From contig NZ_JAKCFA010000005.1 in the NCBI RefSeq assembly GCF_024198215.1, forward strand, positions 62,001 through 126,000: a DNA stretch of 64,000 bases, read 5' to 3'. Within the stretch, counting starts at the first letter, position 1. Every line of letters begins with the position of its first letter. The DNA comes from Myxococcus qinghaiensis. Lineage in GTDB: Bacteria; Myxococcota; Myxococcia; Myxococcales; Myxococcaceae. The notes under the pieces are model-generated. The model saw nothing but the letters and a program-made list of their open reading frames with translations. It searched no databases and was not told the origin of the DNA. Of this stretch, positions 30,666 to 42,670 are shown piece by piece. Made by a program: the position numbers and the translations under genes.

Positions 30666-30977
30666 ATGATGCGCTCGTTCCTCTCCGGGTGGCCTGGGAT
30701 GCTGGGACTGGGCGCCGTGCTCGCCGCGCGTCTGGCGCTGGCGGACGGCAACCAGTGTGCCGTGGACTGCGCCTCCAAGGCCGATGCGGTTGTTCGCTCG
30801 TGCATGGCCCGGTGTCCCGAGCCTTCGGAGGACCCCACCCGGCCAGGACCCTTCCAGGCCTGCGCCCTCCGCTGTCAGGAGCGGCAGGAGAAGAAGTTCA
30901 ACGAGTGCGCGGAGCGGTGTGTGGAGCCGGAGGGACTGGAGTCGCCCAGCAAGGGCAAGAGCGGGCGGGTGCGCTGA
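30666..30977 (+). CDS. Small exported Cys-rich protein (CX3C pairs)
   Basis: 103 residues from the ATG at 30666, one base after the previous stop. A signal peptide (cleavage near ALA, residue 24) is followed by a highly ordered cysteine pattern: CAVDC, CMARC, CALRC and CAERC, i.e. four CX3C units, one in each half of two predicted helical hairpins. This twin-CX3C arrangement in a short helical protein is typical of disulfide-stapled helices. It ends in a basic tail. No family recognised. Its place in the pseudopilin operon suggests a secreted or assembly cofactor role (inference). Confidence 0.7.
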   Translation: MMRSFLSGWPGMLGLGAVLAARLALADGNQCAVDCASKADAVVRSCMARCPEPSEDPTRPGPFQACALRCQERQEKKFNECAERCVEPEGLESPSKGKSGRVR

Positions 30978-31669
30978 TGACGCGCACACGGAGCGGAGCC
31001 TGGGGCCTGGTGCTGGCGCTGGTGCTGTCCTCGGGACAGGCTTTCGCCCAGCGCGTGCCCTTCAAGTGGGAGGTTCCCGGAGTGGTGGGCGTGGTGGACG
31101 TGACGCAGCCCGTGCTCTCCAGTGGCGTCCCGGTGAAGCTCTCCGCGGTGCGCAGCAAGGCGCGGCCGGCGGACATCCTCCAGGCGCTGGTGGACCGCTT
31201 CCTGCTTTGGGGGCTGCATGTCCCGCCGGAGTCTCGCCAGCCTCAGCTGCTGCGCGAGCCGATGATTACCGCCATCGACACGCGCGCCTTCATCACCTAC
31301 ACGGCCATCCTCCAGCCCAATCCGGATGGGACGACGACGGTGTTCCTGGGAGAGGCGGACCTGTCGCAGGGGCCGCGTCCGCAGTCCAACGTCGCGCCGG
31401 TGTATCCCGGCGGCACGGGGCTGATGCAGACGGAGATGGAGGGGGCGCGCACGCTCGTCTACTCGGTGAGCGCGAAGGCGACGGATGTCGAGGTCTACTA
31501 CCGCAACGAGCTGAGCCAGGCGGGCTTCGAGGAAGTGGAGCCCCGGCTGTATCGCTCCAGCCAGGACGAGCTGCAGCTCAAGCTGACCCCGGCGAAGGAC
31601 GGCAAGCTGGCCGTCATCGTCGTGCGGCGGATGGTCTCGCAGGAGGACGCGAAGCCCGCGGGTGATTGA
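30977..31669 (+). CDS. Exported protein of unknown function ending the Tad-like operon
   Basis: 230 residues from an ATG whose A is shared with the preceding TGA. Signal peptide to about residue 25 (VLSSGQAFA). The mature part includes a helix-rich segment (ADILQALVDRFLLWGLHVPP) and a C-terminal alpha/beta unit (VYYRNELSQAGFEEVEPRLY) that resembles small domains which help assemble envelope complexes. No catalytic residues are apparent. The tight overlap places it in the pseudopilin operon. IleS begins 36 bp later and is probably a separate unit or read-through partner. Confidence 0.7.
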   Translation: MTRTRSGAWGLVLALVLSSGQAFAQRVPFKWEVPGVVGVVDVTQPVLSSGVPVKLSAVRSKARPADILQALVDRFLLWGLHVPPESRQPQLLREPMITAIDTRAFITYTAILQPNPDGTTTVFLGEADLSQGPRPQSNVAPVYPGGTGLMQTEMEGARTLVYSVSAKATDVEVYYRNELSQAGFEEVEPRLYRSSQDELQLKLTPAKDGKLAVIVVRRMVSQEDAKPAGD

Positions 31670-31704
31670 AGCGCTGCACCGAGCGTGTTACGGGCGCTGT
31701 CGAC

Positions 31705-34605
<2,901 letters not shown>

Positions 34606-34620
34606 TCCCCCGAAACGAAA

Positions 34621-34653
34621 CGGGCCCGAGCTCCGTGAGGAGACTCGAGCCCG
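34621..34653 (-). terminator. Terminator between ileS and the minor-pilin operon
   Basis: CGGGCCCGAG (34621-34630) pairs with CTCGAGCCCG (34644-34653) with one mismatch, plus inner CTCC/GGAG. Read on the minus strand the hairpin is followed by TTTCGTTTCG, so it best serves the pilin operon; it can also act for ileS. Confidence 0.6.
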
Positions 34654-34710
34654 TGGGGACTTCCAGGTGCTCCAGCGGGTGAGGCCGTGGGCTTCACCCG
34701 CCAGGACGAC

Positions 34711-35379
34711 TCAGGGAGGAGGCGGCGTCGCGGCGCACTCGGGCACGGGCCGGTCCTCGGCGCGCTTGGAGTCGCAGTCCAGCAGCGACGCCAGCCCGGT
34801 GAGGGGCTCCACCATAAGCAGGCTGCGGGGGCGGCCCGACTGCGCGTTGAAGTTGAGCCGCAGGTTGCCCGGGGCCGCGGCGGCGAGCGCCGCCGTGTTG
34901 TCGAGCTGGCCCTGCATGCAGCCCAGGTTTCCGGGCTGCACCGCGCGGCCCAGGCCGGGCAGGTAGCAGAGCCCATGCACCGAGGATGCATTCATGGTGT
35001 CGGGGATGACGATGTCGGGCCCCGTCTCCGAGCAGCAGGCCGCGTTGGCGCGGCAGGTGGCGTTGACGCAGGCGGGCTGGGGGCAGGTGTTGTTGTCCCA
35101 GTCGTTGCCACACGTCAGCCGCTCCCACCGGGCCACCGTCCGCAGTGTACCGTCCGGCTGCGCGATGTTGTCCTCCACCACGATGCGCACCGGCTGGTTG
35201 GTGGCGATGGCACGCTGACGTGCCCGCAGCGCGGAGGACCACAGCTCCCGCGTCGCCGCCGACTCACGCTGCCCGTCGATGGGCGTCTGGATGCCCATCA
35301 GCGCCATGGACAGCATCAGCCCCACCACGGCCAGCGCGATCATCAACTCCAACAGCGTCATTCCACGTTCGCGCATCAT
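34711..35379 (-). CDS. fimU: Minor pilin, FimU/GspH type
   Basis: An AGGAGG site in the end of pilW lies about 9 nt before the ATG at 35379; a GTG at 35385 is possible. 222 residues. The prepilin signature RG-MTLLELMIALAVVGLML has the cleaved Gly, Glu at mature position 5 and one helix. A GspH/FimT-like region (WSSALRARQRAIATNQPVRI) follows, then a Cys-rich C-terminal domain. It is the last gene of a pilX-tfcP-pilY1-pilV-pilW-fimU operon. In type IVa pilus machines FimU links the tip complex to the major pilin. Confidence 0.82.
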   Translation of the reverse strand: MMRERGMTLLELMIALAVVGLMLSMALMGIQTPIDGQRESAATRELWSSALRARQRAIATNQPVRIVVEDNIAQPDGTLRTVARWERLTCGNDWDNNTCPQPACVNATCRANAACCSETGPDIVIPDTMNASSVHGLCYLPGLGRAVQPGNLGCMQGQLDNTAALAAAAPGNLRLNFNAQSGRPRSLLMVEPLTGLASLLDCDSKRAEDRPVPECAATPPPP

Positions 35380-35381
35380 GC

Positions 35382-36602
35382 TCACGTCCCTCCTGCCGCA
35401 GGGGCCTGCAGCCCGGCCGACACGAAGTTCCGGGGCGCCACGCGGAGGGTATAGGTCCGCCGCTTGAAGCCGTCCTGAGGGAAGTTATCCTTGTCCAGCA
35501 CGTTGATGGTCGCCGGGTCCACCACGGACCGGTCCGAGCGCGGCGTCCGGATGATCAGCGTGATTTCCACCTCGCGCACCCGCTGGCGCAGCCTCGCGCG
35601 CAGGTCCGTTTCGTTGGTGACCGGCGCTTCAATGGGAGCCAGCACGTCCACCGTGCAGGTCGTGGGGCCATTGATGGTGCACTGGTCGATGCTCGTGCCA
35701 CCGGTCAGGCTGGTGGGGAACCACCGATAGGCGGTGTTCGGCTGCGTCAGGTCGATGACGGCGTAGCGAATCTGCATCCGCTCCACGTCCCGACTCACCA
35801 CCGCCCAGTTGGCCGCGCCCGGGGCCAGGTACTCCAGCGCGGGACTGCCGCCCGCCCAGTTCACCCGGTAGGCCGCGCTCACGGTGCGCATGAGGGTCCA
35901 ACCCCTCTGTGTCCACTTCGTGTCCCCTTCAGTCGCGCACAGCCCCGTGTTCGTCGTGGCGGCGCCATGGCCCGGAGTCGCCGTCACCTTTGCCGTGGTC
36001 GGAGCCGGGTTGTCCTGAATCTGGGTCAGCTGGAAGTGACAGGCCAGGTCACCCTCCGTCGGGTTGCTGACGATGACCGGCGTCGACGCCGGTCCGCCGG
36101 AGGGCACCAGCGCCATGGAAGGATTCGAAGGCGTGCACAGCTGCCCGGCTTCGCGGACGTGGTCGCCACCACCCGAGCATCCCGTGAGCGTCAGCATGGT
36201 GCGCGGGTCACCCCAGTAGAGCTGCAGCACATCCGAGGCCATGTCGACGTACGGCGTTCCCGCGGGTGGGAGCGAGAAGCTCGGGTCCGCGGTGAACGGG
36301 GCCGCCGCCGAGCTCATGTCCATCTTGGACCAGCTCATCAATGCGAAGCGCTGGTCGCCTTCCGAGAACTGGATGGGGGAGTTGCCCATGCCCATGCCGG
36401 CGCGCTGCACGTCCAGGGTGAGCAGGTCCTTCACCGCCCGCCCCGTCACCTGCGCCACCATGGTCTGTTCCTCGAAGAGGGCACGCCGCTGCATCTGCAT
36501 GCCCACCACCAGGCCCACACCGAGCACGACGACGCCAATGGCGCTGGAGATCATCACCTCCAGCAAGGTGAAGCCGCCTTGGGAACGAAGCGTCCTTCTC
36601 AT
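35382..36602 (-). CDS. pilW: Minor pilin, PilW type
   Basis: 406 residues, beginning with a type IV prepilin signal (GG-FTLLEVMISSAIGVVVLG; Glu5 present) and one helix, followed by a long globular domain as in PilW (typically 300-400 residues). In Myxococcus-type clusters PilW joins PilV, PilX and FimU under PilY1 to prime pilus extension and cap the tip. The start overlaps the end of pilV by four bases and the end overlaps fimU. Confidence 0.82.
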   Translation of the reverse strand: MRRTLRSQGGFTLLEVMISSAIGVVVLGVGLVVGMQMQRRALFEEQTMVAQVTGRAVKDLLTLDVQRAGMGMGNSPIQFSEGDQRFALMSWSKMDMSSAAAPFTADPSFSLPPAGTPYVDMASDVLQLYWGDPRTMLTLTGCSGGGDHVREAGQLCTPSNPSMALVPSGGPASTPVIVSNPTEGDLACHFQLTQIQDNPAPTTAKVTATPGHGAATTNTGLCATEGDTKWTQRGWTLMRTVSAAYRVNWAGGSPALEYLAPGAANWAVVSRDVERMQIRYAVIDLTQPNTAYRWFPTSLTGGTSIDQCTINGPTTCTVDVLAPIEAPVTNETDLRARLRQRVREVEITLIIRTPRSDRSVVDPATINVLDKDNFPQDGFKRRTYTLRVAPRNFVSAGLQAPAAGGT

Positions 36603-37123
36603 GGCGCCATCCTCGTCTGAAGGACCACGACCTGGCGTCCCGTGCGTCCCGGCTCCACCCAGCTCACCGAGACGCGGACATTGGCGATGTTGCCGGCTGT
36701 GCCCGCCGAGCCACCCAGGTCCCGGTCCACCGGGGGGAACCCGGAGGCGCCATCCTCGATGGAGCCCGCGAGCGCCGGACTGTCGACGTCCACCGCCACC
36801 TCGTACTGGCGTGCCACGTCACCGACGGGCGCGGCGGTCCGCAGCTCTCCGCCAGCCGTCTGCCACAGGGTGGTTCGCTGACCATCCAGGGGTATCAGGT
36901 TGGCGCACGGAGGGGTGGCCGAGCAGCCCATGGAGGAGATGTTCTCCAAGGTCCGCTCCGCGAGCAGCTGTGCCTGGGTGGCGGTGAGCGTGCGCCGGTT
37001 GGACGCGCTGATCTGCGTCACCAGCGTCATCACCGCGGCGATGCCCACGAGCATCACGGCCATGGTGGCGAGCACCTCCAGGAGCGTGACGCCCCTGGAG
37101 GCCTGGAACCGCGAGGAAATCAT
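36599..37123 (-). CDS. pilV: Minor pilin, PilV type
   Basis: The ATG at 37123 (MISSRFQASRGVTLLEVLAT) gives 174 residues; it overlaps the pilY1 stop by four bases. The prepilin motif is RG-VTLLEV with Glu5 and a hydrophobic helix. The remaining part (QLLAERTLENISSMGCSATP) is typical of PilV/GspI-like small minor pilins. Part of the tip-complex operon. Confidence 0.82.
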   Translation of the reverse strand: MISSRFQASRGVTLLEVLATMAVMLVGIAAVMTLVTQISASNRRTLTATQAQLLAERTLENISSMGCSATPPCANLIPLDGQRTTLWQTAGGELRTAAPVGDVARQYEVAVDVDSPALAGSIEDGASGFPPVDRDLGGSAGTAGNIANVRVSVSWVEPGRTGRQVVVLQTRMAP

Positions 37124-40100
37124 CGAGGCAGCCTTCCATCCGGAATGGGGTCGTACACGAGCACGCGCGAGCGGGTCTCTCCCGCGTTGCCCGCGCCGTT
37201 GTTCCACTTGTCGTCGCCCACCATCATCATCTGACCCGTGGCCGACAGGATGAACGCATGCTGGTCATGCACCACCGGCGCGCTGACGCCATGGCCACCA
37301 ATCGCCACGCCCGTCTGCGTCGGTTTGCCTGTGTTGCCGTCCGGCATCTGCGACGTCGTGTAGAGCATGCCGCTCGAGTCCTCGCTCAGGTTGCAGACGT
37401 CGGCGGCCGCGCCCACGGCGGTGGTCGTGAAGACCTGGTCATCGCTGAGCGACACGCCACCCCACACCGTCTGGCCAGGGTCCAGCTGGCTCACCCAGAG
37501 AGGCTCCAGCAAATCGCAGGCCTCGGAGCCGTCGGGGTTCGGGTCCTCGAAGGCCATCAGGTGGTAGCGGTAGTTCTCCTTGTCGGTGGGACCGTCGCCA
37601 ATCTCGTCCGGATTGTCGCTGGTGCCGAAGTAGAAGCGGACCAGCGGCTTGGCGCCGTCACGCACCACCTTCACTGCGATGTTGGAGTGGATCTGCTGGA
37701 AGTGGGTGGTACCGGGGGGGTTGCTCGCCGCATCGCGGTGCGTGGAGGCCGCCATCGGCGCGCTGGCCACCCGGCACGTCTTGACCTGACGGCCCAGGTC
37801 CCGGTTCGTCTCCACCGAGTCCAGGTTGATGCGGTACACGCTGCCGGCCGTGGTGGGCACGTACATGACGTCGTAGTTGCCGTCGCGGTTGAGGTCCACC
37901 ATCGCGGTGGCGCCCGCGACGCCGGAGCCCTCGTCCAGGGTGATGACGCCCGCGTAGCGACCCGAGGGAGCGGAGCCCTTCTTCAGCGGCGTGCCCGTGC
38001 TCATGTCCAGCAGATAGAGCGTCCCGGACCGGTCGGCCGCGGGCCTGTAGTCGGTGCCCACGACGGCCGTCCACCGGCCCTCCGCCTCGTCGCCCCACTT
38101 GATGCGGACCACGGAGGGCGCATGGCGCGAGCCGGAGTTGTCCGGCAACAGCACGTCCTCGTCGTCGTCGGCCGCGTCCGAGAACGCGTCGAAGAGGGCG
38201 GTGTTCCTCAGGTCGAACTCCCACAGCGGCGTCGGATATGTGGCGGTGCCGGGATGGGTGATGTCGAGCGCGAAGACGGCGGGGCTCGACCTGCCGGACG
38301 CGGAGACGAGCACCGTCCGGGCACCCTTCAGCGGACGCGCCGTCACCACGGCGCCGGAGGCCGGCGTCCACTTGGCGGCCAGGCCACCGAAGTCCACGTT
38401 GGTGATGGTGGGCGAGGCATCCATCTGCGGCTTGGGCTTGTCACCCGTGCCCGGGTACTTGGCGTACAGGTAGCGGTATCGGTCCAGCAGGATTCGCGGC
38501 ATGTACGCGAACTTCTCGTCACCCGAGCCGTACTGGCGCGGGGCGACAGGGTCGATGCAGGCCGCGCCTGCGTGCTTGAAGTAGCCGCGCAGCTGGATGT
38601 CGTCCGTGCACTCGTCCTTGCCCTCGACGCGGAACTCGCCGGATTCGAAGCCGTGCATGAAGCCGTTCATCGTCCCCACGTAGGCGATGGAGGGGCGCGT
38701 CGACAGCGGCGTCATGAAGTTGCGGCGGTACAGGTCGCGCTCCGCGGGCAGCGCGCCCATCGCCCACGAGTCCAGGTACGGCGGCACTGCCACGGCCACC
38801 GTGGACAGGTTGATGCCACCCATGGCCCACGGACGCTTCACGTTGGTGGCTCCCGGCAACTGGTGGTCTTCCCACCCGTAGAGCCACTCGCGGAAGACGT
38901 TCCGGTCGTTGTTGGCCGTGGTGTTCACCTTGGACGGGGGACCGGGGATGGTGGGCGTGCCACACTTGCCGTCGCCGTTCATGTCGTAGAGGGGCTTGCC
39001 GGCGACCTGCTCGTCACAAAGGATGTCCGGGAAGAGGACGCTGTCCTTCGACTGGGGGCCCACCATGTCGTCTTCGAGGGTGGCCCGGGTGCCGTCCGCC
39101 TTCAGCGTGTAGATCTTGCGGTTGAGCGGGTCCCCACCTCCGCGGAAGCTCATGGCCATCACCTTGCCCGCATCCCAGCGCTCGACGACGTTGGTGACGT
39201 CGGTGTCCTCGGGGTCATAGAGCGAGCGGAAGTACAGCCGGCCGCGCACCGAGTAGTCCTTGCGGTTGTCGTAGGTGCGCTCGGTGGCCTCGGGCATTCC
39301 GTTGCCCGGCCAGTTCTTGCCCCAGTCGCTGCCCGGCGTCTCGTTCACGCCCCAGAGGATGGCGTTGCCCACCGTGGACGGAGACGAGCGCGAGTAGCTG
39401 CCGGCACGCACGGCCTGGTAGCCCACGTTGACGTTGTCGACGACGGGGACGCACCGGTCATCCGGGCTGGTGATGTCCACCTTCCAGCACAGCTGCGACC
39501 CAGTGAAGCCCAGCTCCAGCAGGTCCAGTTCCTTCGTGTTGGCGTCGCCCGCGTCGAAGCGCACGGGAATCCAGGTGCGGTTCGGATTTATCTTACGGAC
39601 GTACGCGCCGTTCTCGAACACGATGTTGTGGCAGTCCACCGCCACCGAGTACTCGATGGTGGGCGCGGGCTTGCCCGGCAGCGAGCAGGCTCCCGGAGTC
39701 ACCTCCGTCCAGCACGGCGGGCTGGCGCATGTGCCGGAATAGGGCGCGAAGTCGTCGTAGCGCGAGAAGCGCACCTTGGTGATGACGAAGTCCTCCGCGT
39801 CGCTCAGGTCGATTTCGCCCGTGAGGCTGCCGGAGCGGAAGGTGCCGCCGTTCTGCTTGTTGATGACGAACACCACGTCGTTGAAGTCTCGGTCGCCGCC
39901 GCCTGGAAGGTCCTCGAAGCCCAGAATCCAGCGGAACTCGTCCGTGGACGGCGCACCCACGATGACGTGCGGCATGGGGTTTCGGTTGGTGCCGGTGGGG
40001 CGAGGAATATTCACCGCCTCCTTGGGCATCACCAGGTTGCCGTAGGTGGCCTGCGTCCTCAGACGCAGCAGCGTGTCACTGTCCAGCCAGCCGCACAGCT

Positions 40101-41376
40101 TGCGGCTGTTGTCCGCCAGCATGCACTGGGGGGCCGCAGTGGCTGTGGGGTTCTCGGCGGCGCAGTTCTCCGCGTAGTCACAGCCGATGTTGCGCTCGGC
40201 CACCACCGGATTTGCCAGGGAGTTCTGGTCCAGGTTCCACGCCGACTTGGAGAAGAAGACGTTGATGGGCGTGCGCAGGTGCAGCAGGCACTTGCCGGCG
40301 TTGTCCTGCTTCAGGCAGGGATAGACGGTGCCCTCGTTCGGACCATGGTTGGAGTCGTAGTAGACGATGAGGAAGAAGATGATCTCCTTCTGGCCCTTGA
40401 TGAGTCCCAGGTCGACGGTGCGGTCATTGATGTTGATGACGTTGTCAGCGCCCGCGCGCAGGATGCCGCGGTTGTCATAGGCGGTGACGTTGTAGTCGGG
40501 GATGCCATCGTTGTTGTCGTCACGGTCGGCCACGGGCGCCATGTTGCCCCATGTCGTCTCTGTGCCATCGTCATCCTCGTCGTCCGCGAGCAGGAAGACC
40601 ATCTGTCCGATGCCACTGTTGCCGTTCTCGTCGTCCCGCGGCTCCAGCAGGTTGGGGATGTGCGGGAACAAGCCCTTGTCGGAGAACTGGGTCGCGGTGA
40701 CGTTGGTTCCTCCCCGGGCCTGGCCCACGATGTCCGTGTCGATATGGGTGGAGCCTCCGCCCGGCCGGGCATCCGCGAGTCCGTTGCCCCCGGTGACGCG
40801 CACCCAGGTGGCGCCGCAGTTCCGCATGGCGATTTCCGGCTCGGTGTACGTCTCACCACCTGAGGTGAAGGACCGTACCGGGCACCGACGGTCGTTAGCC
40901 TTGCCCACGTAGGGACGGGCCTTGGGTCCAGTGGCGGGCGCCAGGTTGTAGAGGTCTTCGTGCAGGTCGAAGATGCCGTTGCTGTTGGTGTCCAGCAGCT
41001 CGCCCTGCGCGTTCGTGTAGCCCTCGTCGATCGCGTCCTGCAGGTACATGTACCCGAGCGCGTGCGAGGCGCCTGCGGACTCGAACACGTAGCTGATGGT
41101 GACGCGCTGGTCGTAGGGGAACTTGATGACCTCGGAGTTCAGCTGCTCCGGAGGCAGGAGCCGGAGGTTCGACGTGTCGGGCGAGTGGCGCCCACTGCTC
41201 GTCAGCTCGATGCTCGGGTTCTCCGCCTCCGCCTGGCTGTCGTATTCAGCGTTGCTGAACCCGTCCTGCTTGTCCTTGGACAGGTTGTCTTCGCAGAGGT
41301 TGGCGACGTTCTGGGCGGCCGCGAGCGGGGCCGTCAGCAGGCAGAGCACTGCGAGGGCGCGGTGAAGGGTTCTCAT
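37120..41376 (-). CDS. pilY1: PilY1-type pilus tip adhesin with DUF4114 domain
   Basis: 1418 residues; ATG at 41376 shares a base with the tfcP TGA. Signal peptide to about residue 22. The N-terminal two thirds include a DUF4114 segment (FEDLPGGGDRDFNDVVFVI, about 490-550). From about 880 the PilY1 beta-propeller begins (AYVGTMNGFMHGFESG). A calcium loop DLNRDGNYD (Asp1161-Asp1169) matches the C-terminal PilY1 calcium site; two further EF-hand-like loops occur nearer the N-terminus (DTNSNGIFD and DRDDNNDGIPD). PilY1 sits at the pilus tip, needs calcium and primes extension. The neighbouring cytochrome gene matches the M. xanthus cluster_1 arrangement, where TfcP supports calcium binding by PilY1.1. 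Confidence 0.9.
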   Translation of the reverse strand: MRTLHRALAVLCLLTAPLAAAQNVANLCEDNLSKDKQDGFSNAEYDSQAEAENPSIELTSSGRHSPDTSNLRLLPPEQLNSEVIKFPYDQRVTISYVFESAGASHALGYMYLQDAIDEGYTNAQGELLDTNSNGIFDLHEDLYNLAPATGPKARPYVGKANDRRCPVRSFTSGGETYTEPEIAMRNCGATWVRVTGGNGLADARPGGGSTHIDTDIVGQARGGTNVTATQFSDKGLFPHIPNLLEPRDDENGNSGIGQMVFLLADDEDDDGTETTWGNMAPVADRDDNNDGIPDYNVTAYDNRGILRAGADNVININDRTVDLGLIKGQKEIIFFLIVYYDSNHGPNEGTVYPCLKQDNAGKCLLHLRTPINVFFSKSAWNLDQNSLANPVVAERNIGCDYAENCAAENPTATAAPQCMLADNSRKLCGWLDSDTLLRLRTQATYGNLVMPKEAVNIPRPTGTNRNPMPHVIVGAPSTDEFRWILGFEDLPGGGDRDFNDVVFVINKQNGGTFRSGSLTGEIDLSDAEDFVITKVRFSRYDDFAPYSGTCASPPCWTEVTPGACSLPGKPAPTIEYSVAVDCHNIVFENGAYVRKINPNRTWIPVRFDAGDANTKELDLLELGFTGSQLCWKVDITSPDDRCVPVVDNVNVGYQAVRAGSYSRSSPSTVGNAILWGVNETPGSDWGKNWPGNGMPEATERTYDNRKDYSVRGRLYFRSLYDPEDTDVTNVVERWDAGKVMAMSFRGGGDPLNRKIYTLKADGTRATLEDDMVGPQSKDSVLFPDILCDEQVAGKPLYDMNGDGKCGTPTIPGPPSKVNTTANNDRNVFREWLYGWEDHQLPGATNVKRPWAMGGINLSTVAVAVPPYLDSWAMGALPAERDLYRRNFMTPLSTRPSIAYVGTMNGFMHGFESGEFRVEGKDECTDDIQLRGYFKHAGAACIDPVAPRQYGSGDEKFAYMPRILLDRYRYLYAKYPGTGDKPKPQMDASPTITNVDFGGLAAKWTPASGAVVTARPLKGARTVLVSASGRSSPAVFALDITHPGTATYPTPLWEFDLRNTALFDAFSDAADDDEDVLLPDNSGSRHAPSVVRIKWGDEAEGRWTAVVGTDYRPAADRSGTLYLLDMSTGTPLKKGSAPSGRYAGVITLDEGSGVAGATAMVDLNRDGNYDVMYVPTTAGSVYRINLDSVETNRDLGRQVKTCRVASAPMAASTHRDAASNPPGTTHFQQIHSNIAVKVVRDGAKPLVRFYFGTSDNPDEIGDGPTDKENYRYHLMAFEDPNPDGSEACDLLEPLWVSQLDPGQTVWGGVSLSDDQVFTTTAVGAAADVCNLSEDSSGMLYTTSQMPDGNTGKPTQTGVAIGGHGVSAPVVHDQHAFILSATGQMMMVGDDKWNNGAGNAGETRSRVLVYDPIPDGRLPR

Positions 41377-41855
41377 CACTTCTTCCCCTGGGAAGGACGG
41401 GCGGATTCAAGCGACTCGCGGCGCTGCTTCGCGCGGCGGGCGGCGAGGTCTTTCTCGAGCTGCTGACGGAGCTGCTCATCGCGAGACAGCGGAGGCGGTC
41501 GCGAGCTGGTCTTCAGATAGGACACCAGCGCGTCCATCTCGGTCGGGTGCATCCCGCGCGTGTCGCAGCGGGTGTCCTTCTTGCTCTCGCTGGGCGCGGT
41601 AATCCAGGTGCGCAGCCCCTCGCTGGAGGTCTCCTTCACCTTCGGGCCCAGCTCCACGCGCTTCTCCTGCAAGGACCGCACGGGGGCCTTGATGCGCGGG
41701 CCGCCGTTCTTCTGCGCCTTCAGCGCGCTCTTCGTGGGCTGCGGGGTGAGGGTGTGACAGCTCGCGCAGGCCTTCTGGAATGCGCTCTGTCCTTCGGCGT
41801 TCGCCGCGGCGAAGCCGGGCAGCAACAGGAGCGCGACAAGTGAAAGGCGTTTCAT
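41376..41855 (-). CDS. tfcP: TfcP-like noncanonical cytochrome c
   Basis: 159 residues: signal peptide (to about residue 19), one haem c motif CASCH (30-34), then a monohaem fold. Where a normal cytochrome c has its distal Met, this protein has Cys97 (DTRCDTRGMHP), matching the His/Cys ligation reported for M. xanthus TfcP; Met102 is a less likely alternative ligand. The C-terminal 45 residues are a charged tail rich in Arg, Lys and Gln. TfcP is known to stabilise PilY1.1 by promoting calcium binding rather than carrying electrons. Position between pilX and pilY1, with overlap into pilY1, supports the same role here. Confidence 0.85.
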   Translation of the reverse strand: MKRLSLVALLLLPGFAAANAEGQSAFQKACASCHTLTPQPTKSALKAQKNGGPRIKAPVRSLQEKRVELGPKVKETSSEGLRTWITAPSESKKDTRCDTRGMHPTEMDALVSYLKTSSRPPPLSRDEQLRQQLEKDLAARRAKQRRESLESARPSQGKK

Positions 41856-41882
41856 GGGGAGACTCGCGGGACAGCGAGGGAA

Positions 41883-42614
41883 TCAGGGCGTGTTGTTGGG
41901 GAGGGTCCGGATGGGCACATTCGTGGGCGCGCCCGTGTCCTGCGTATTGTTGTAGGTGTTGTCGGCGCCGCAGCCGCTCTGCGTGCAGCCGGGGCCAATG
42001 GCGATCGCACCGACCTGGTTGATGATGAGCGCCTGGACGATGGCCCTCGTGGGACGTCCGTCCCGGCTGAGCACCTCGCCCACGGCCGCCACCCAGACGC
42101 GACCGTTGGCGTCGGTCGTGGGGTCGTTGTCGTCGACGTCGTCGCGCACGAAGACGCGGTAGCGGACGTTGTTCTGCTCCGGGTAGTCGACGTAGGGGTC
42201 ACCAGACGCACTGGCCTTCTCGGCGGCCGGCAGGTAGGTGGGGGCCAGGCGCAGGTAGTTCCAGGGGTCGCCCGGTGTGGCGGGCAGCAGCTCCATCCAG
42301 GCAGGATTCGCGCCCGCCAGGCCCAGCTCCGTCACAGTGGCGTTCGCGGCCGTGAGCGCCGAGAAGGCTTGGAGGTAGGTCAATTCGACAGGGGAGGATC
42401 GAAGGCGCATCGCCTCGCGCCCCTCCGCCAGCCCCGCCTCCGCCGCGAAGAACGCTTCCTTCTGTCGGCGCGCGTCGGCCTGGGTGTCCGCCTCGCGGCC
42501 CACCACCCGGTAGCTCAGCATCACCGCCATCGTCACGACCACGACGACGCCGAGCGCGACGAGGAGCGTGAAGCCCCGAGCAGCTCGGTTCCGGGGGAGG
42601 TTTCGGTGCGCCAT
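41883..42614 (-). CDS. pilX: Minor pilin, PilX/GspK type
   Basis: 243 residues, first gene of the tip-complex operon. The prepilin motif RG-FTLLVALGVVVVVTMAVM lacks Glu at mature position 5 (Val instead), the known hallmark of the tip-most GspK/PilX pilins. The region AFFAAEAGLAEGREAMRL is a typical PilX helix. A sigma-54 promoter is predicted 57-72 nt upstream of the start codon, which would couple the operon to an enhancer-binding protein. Confidence 0.82.
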   Translation of the reverse strand: MAHRNLPRNRAARGFTLLVALGVVVVVTMAVMLSYRVVGREADTQADARRQKEAFFAAEAGLAEGREAMRLRSSPVELTYLQAFSALTAANATVTELGLAGANPAWMELLPATPGDPWNYLRLAPTYLPAAEKASASGDPYVDYPEQNNVRYRVFVRDDVDDNDPTTDANGRVWVAAVGEVLSRDGRPTRAIVQALIINQVGAIAIGPGCTQSGCGADNTYNNTQDTGAPTNVPIRTLPNNTP

Positions 42615-42670
42615 CTGAGGAACTCCTGTACGCGCCGCTCGGGGGAAAGCGACGGAAGTGTCGCCAACTC

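Noticed and set aside
37258-40863. 1201-codon open frame antisense to pilY1
   Set aside because: His/Arg/Val-rich composition typical of the complementary frame in high-GC genes; no domains, and pilY1 motifs on the other strand are unambiguous.
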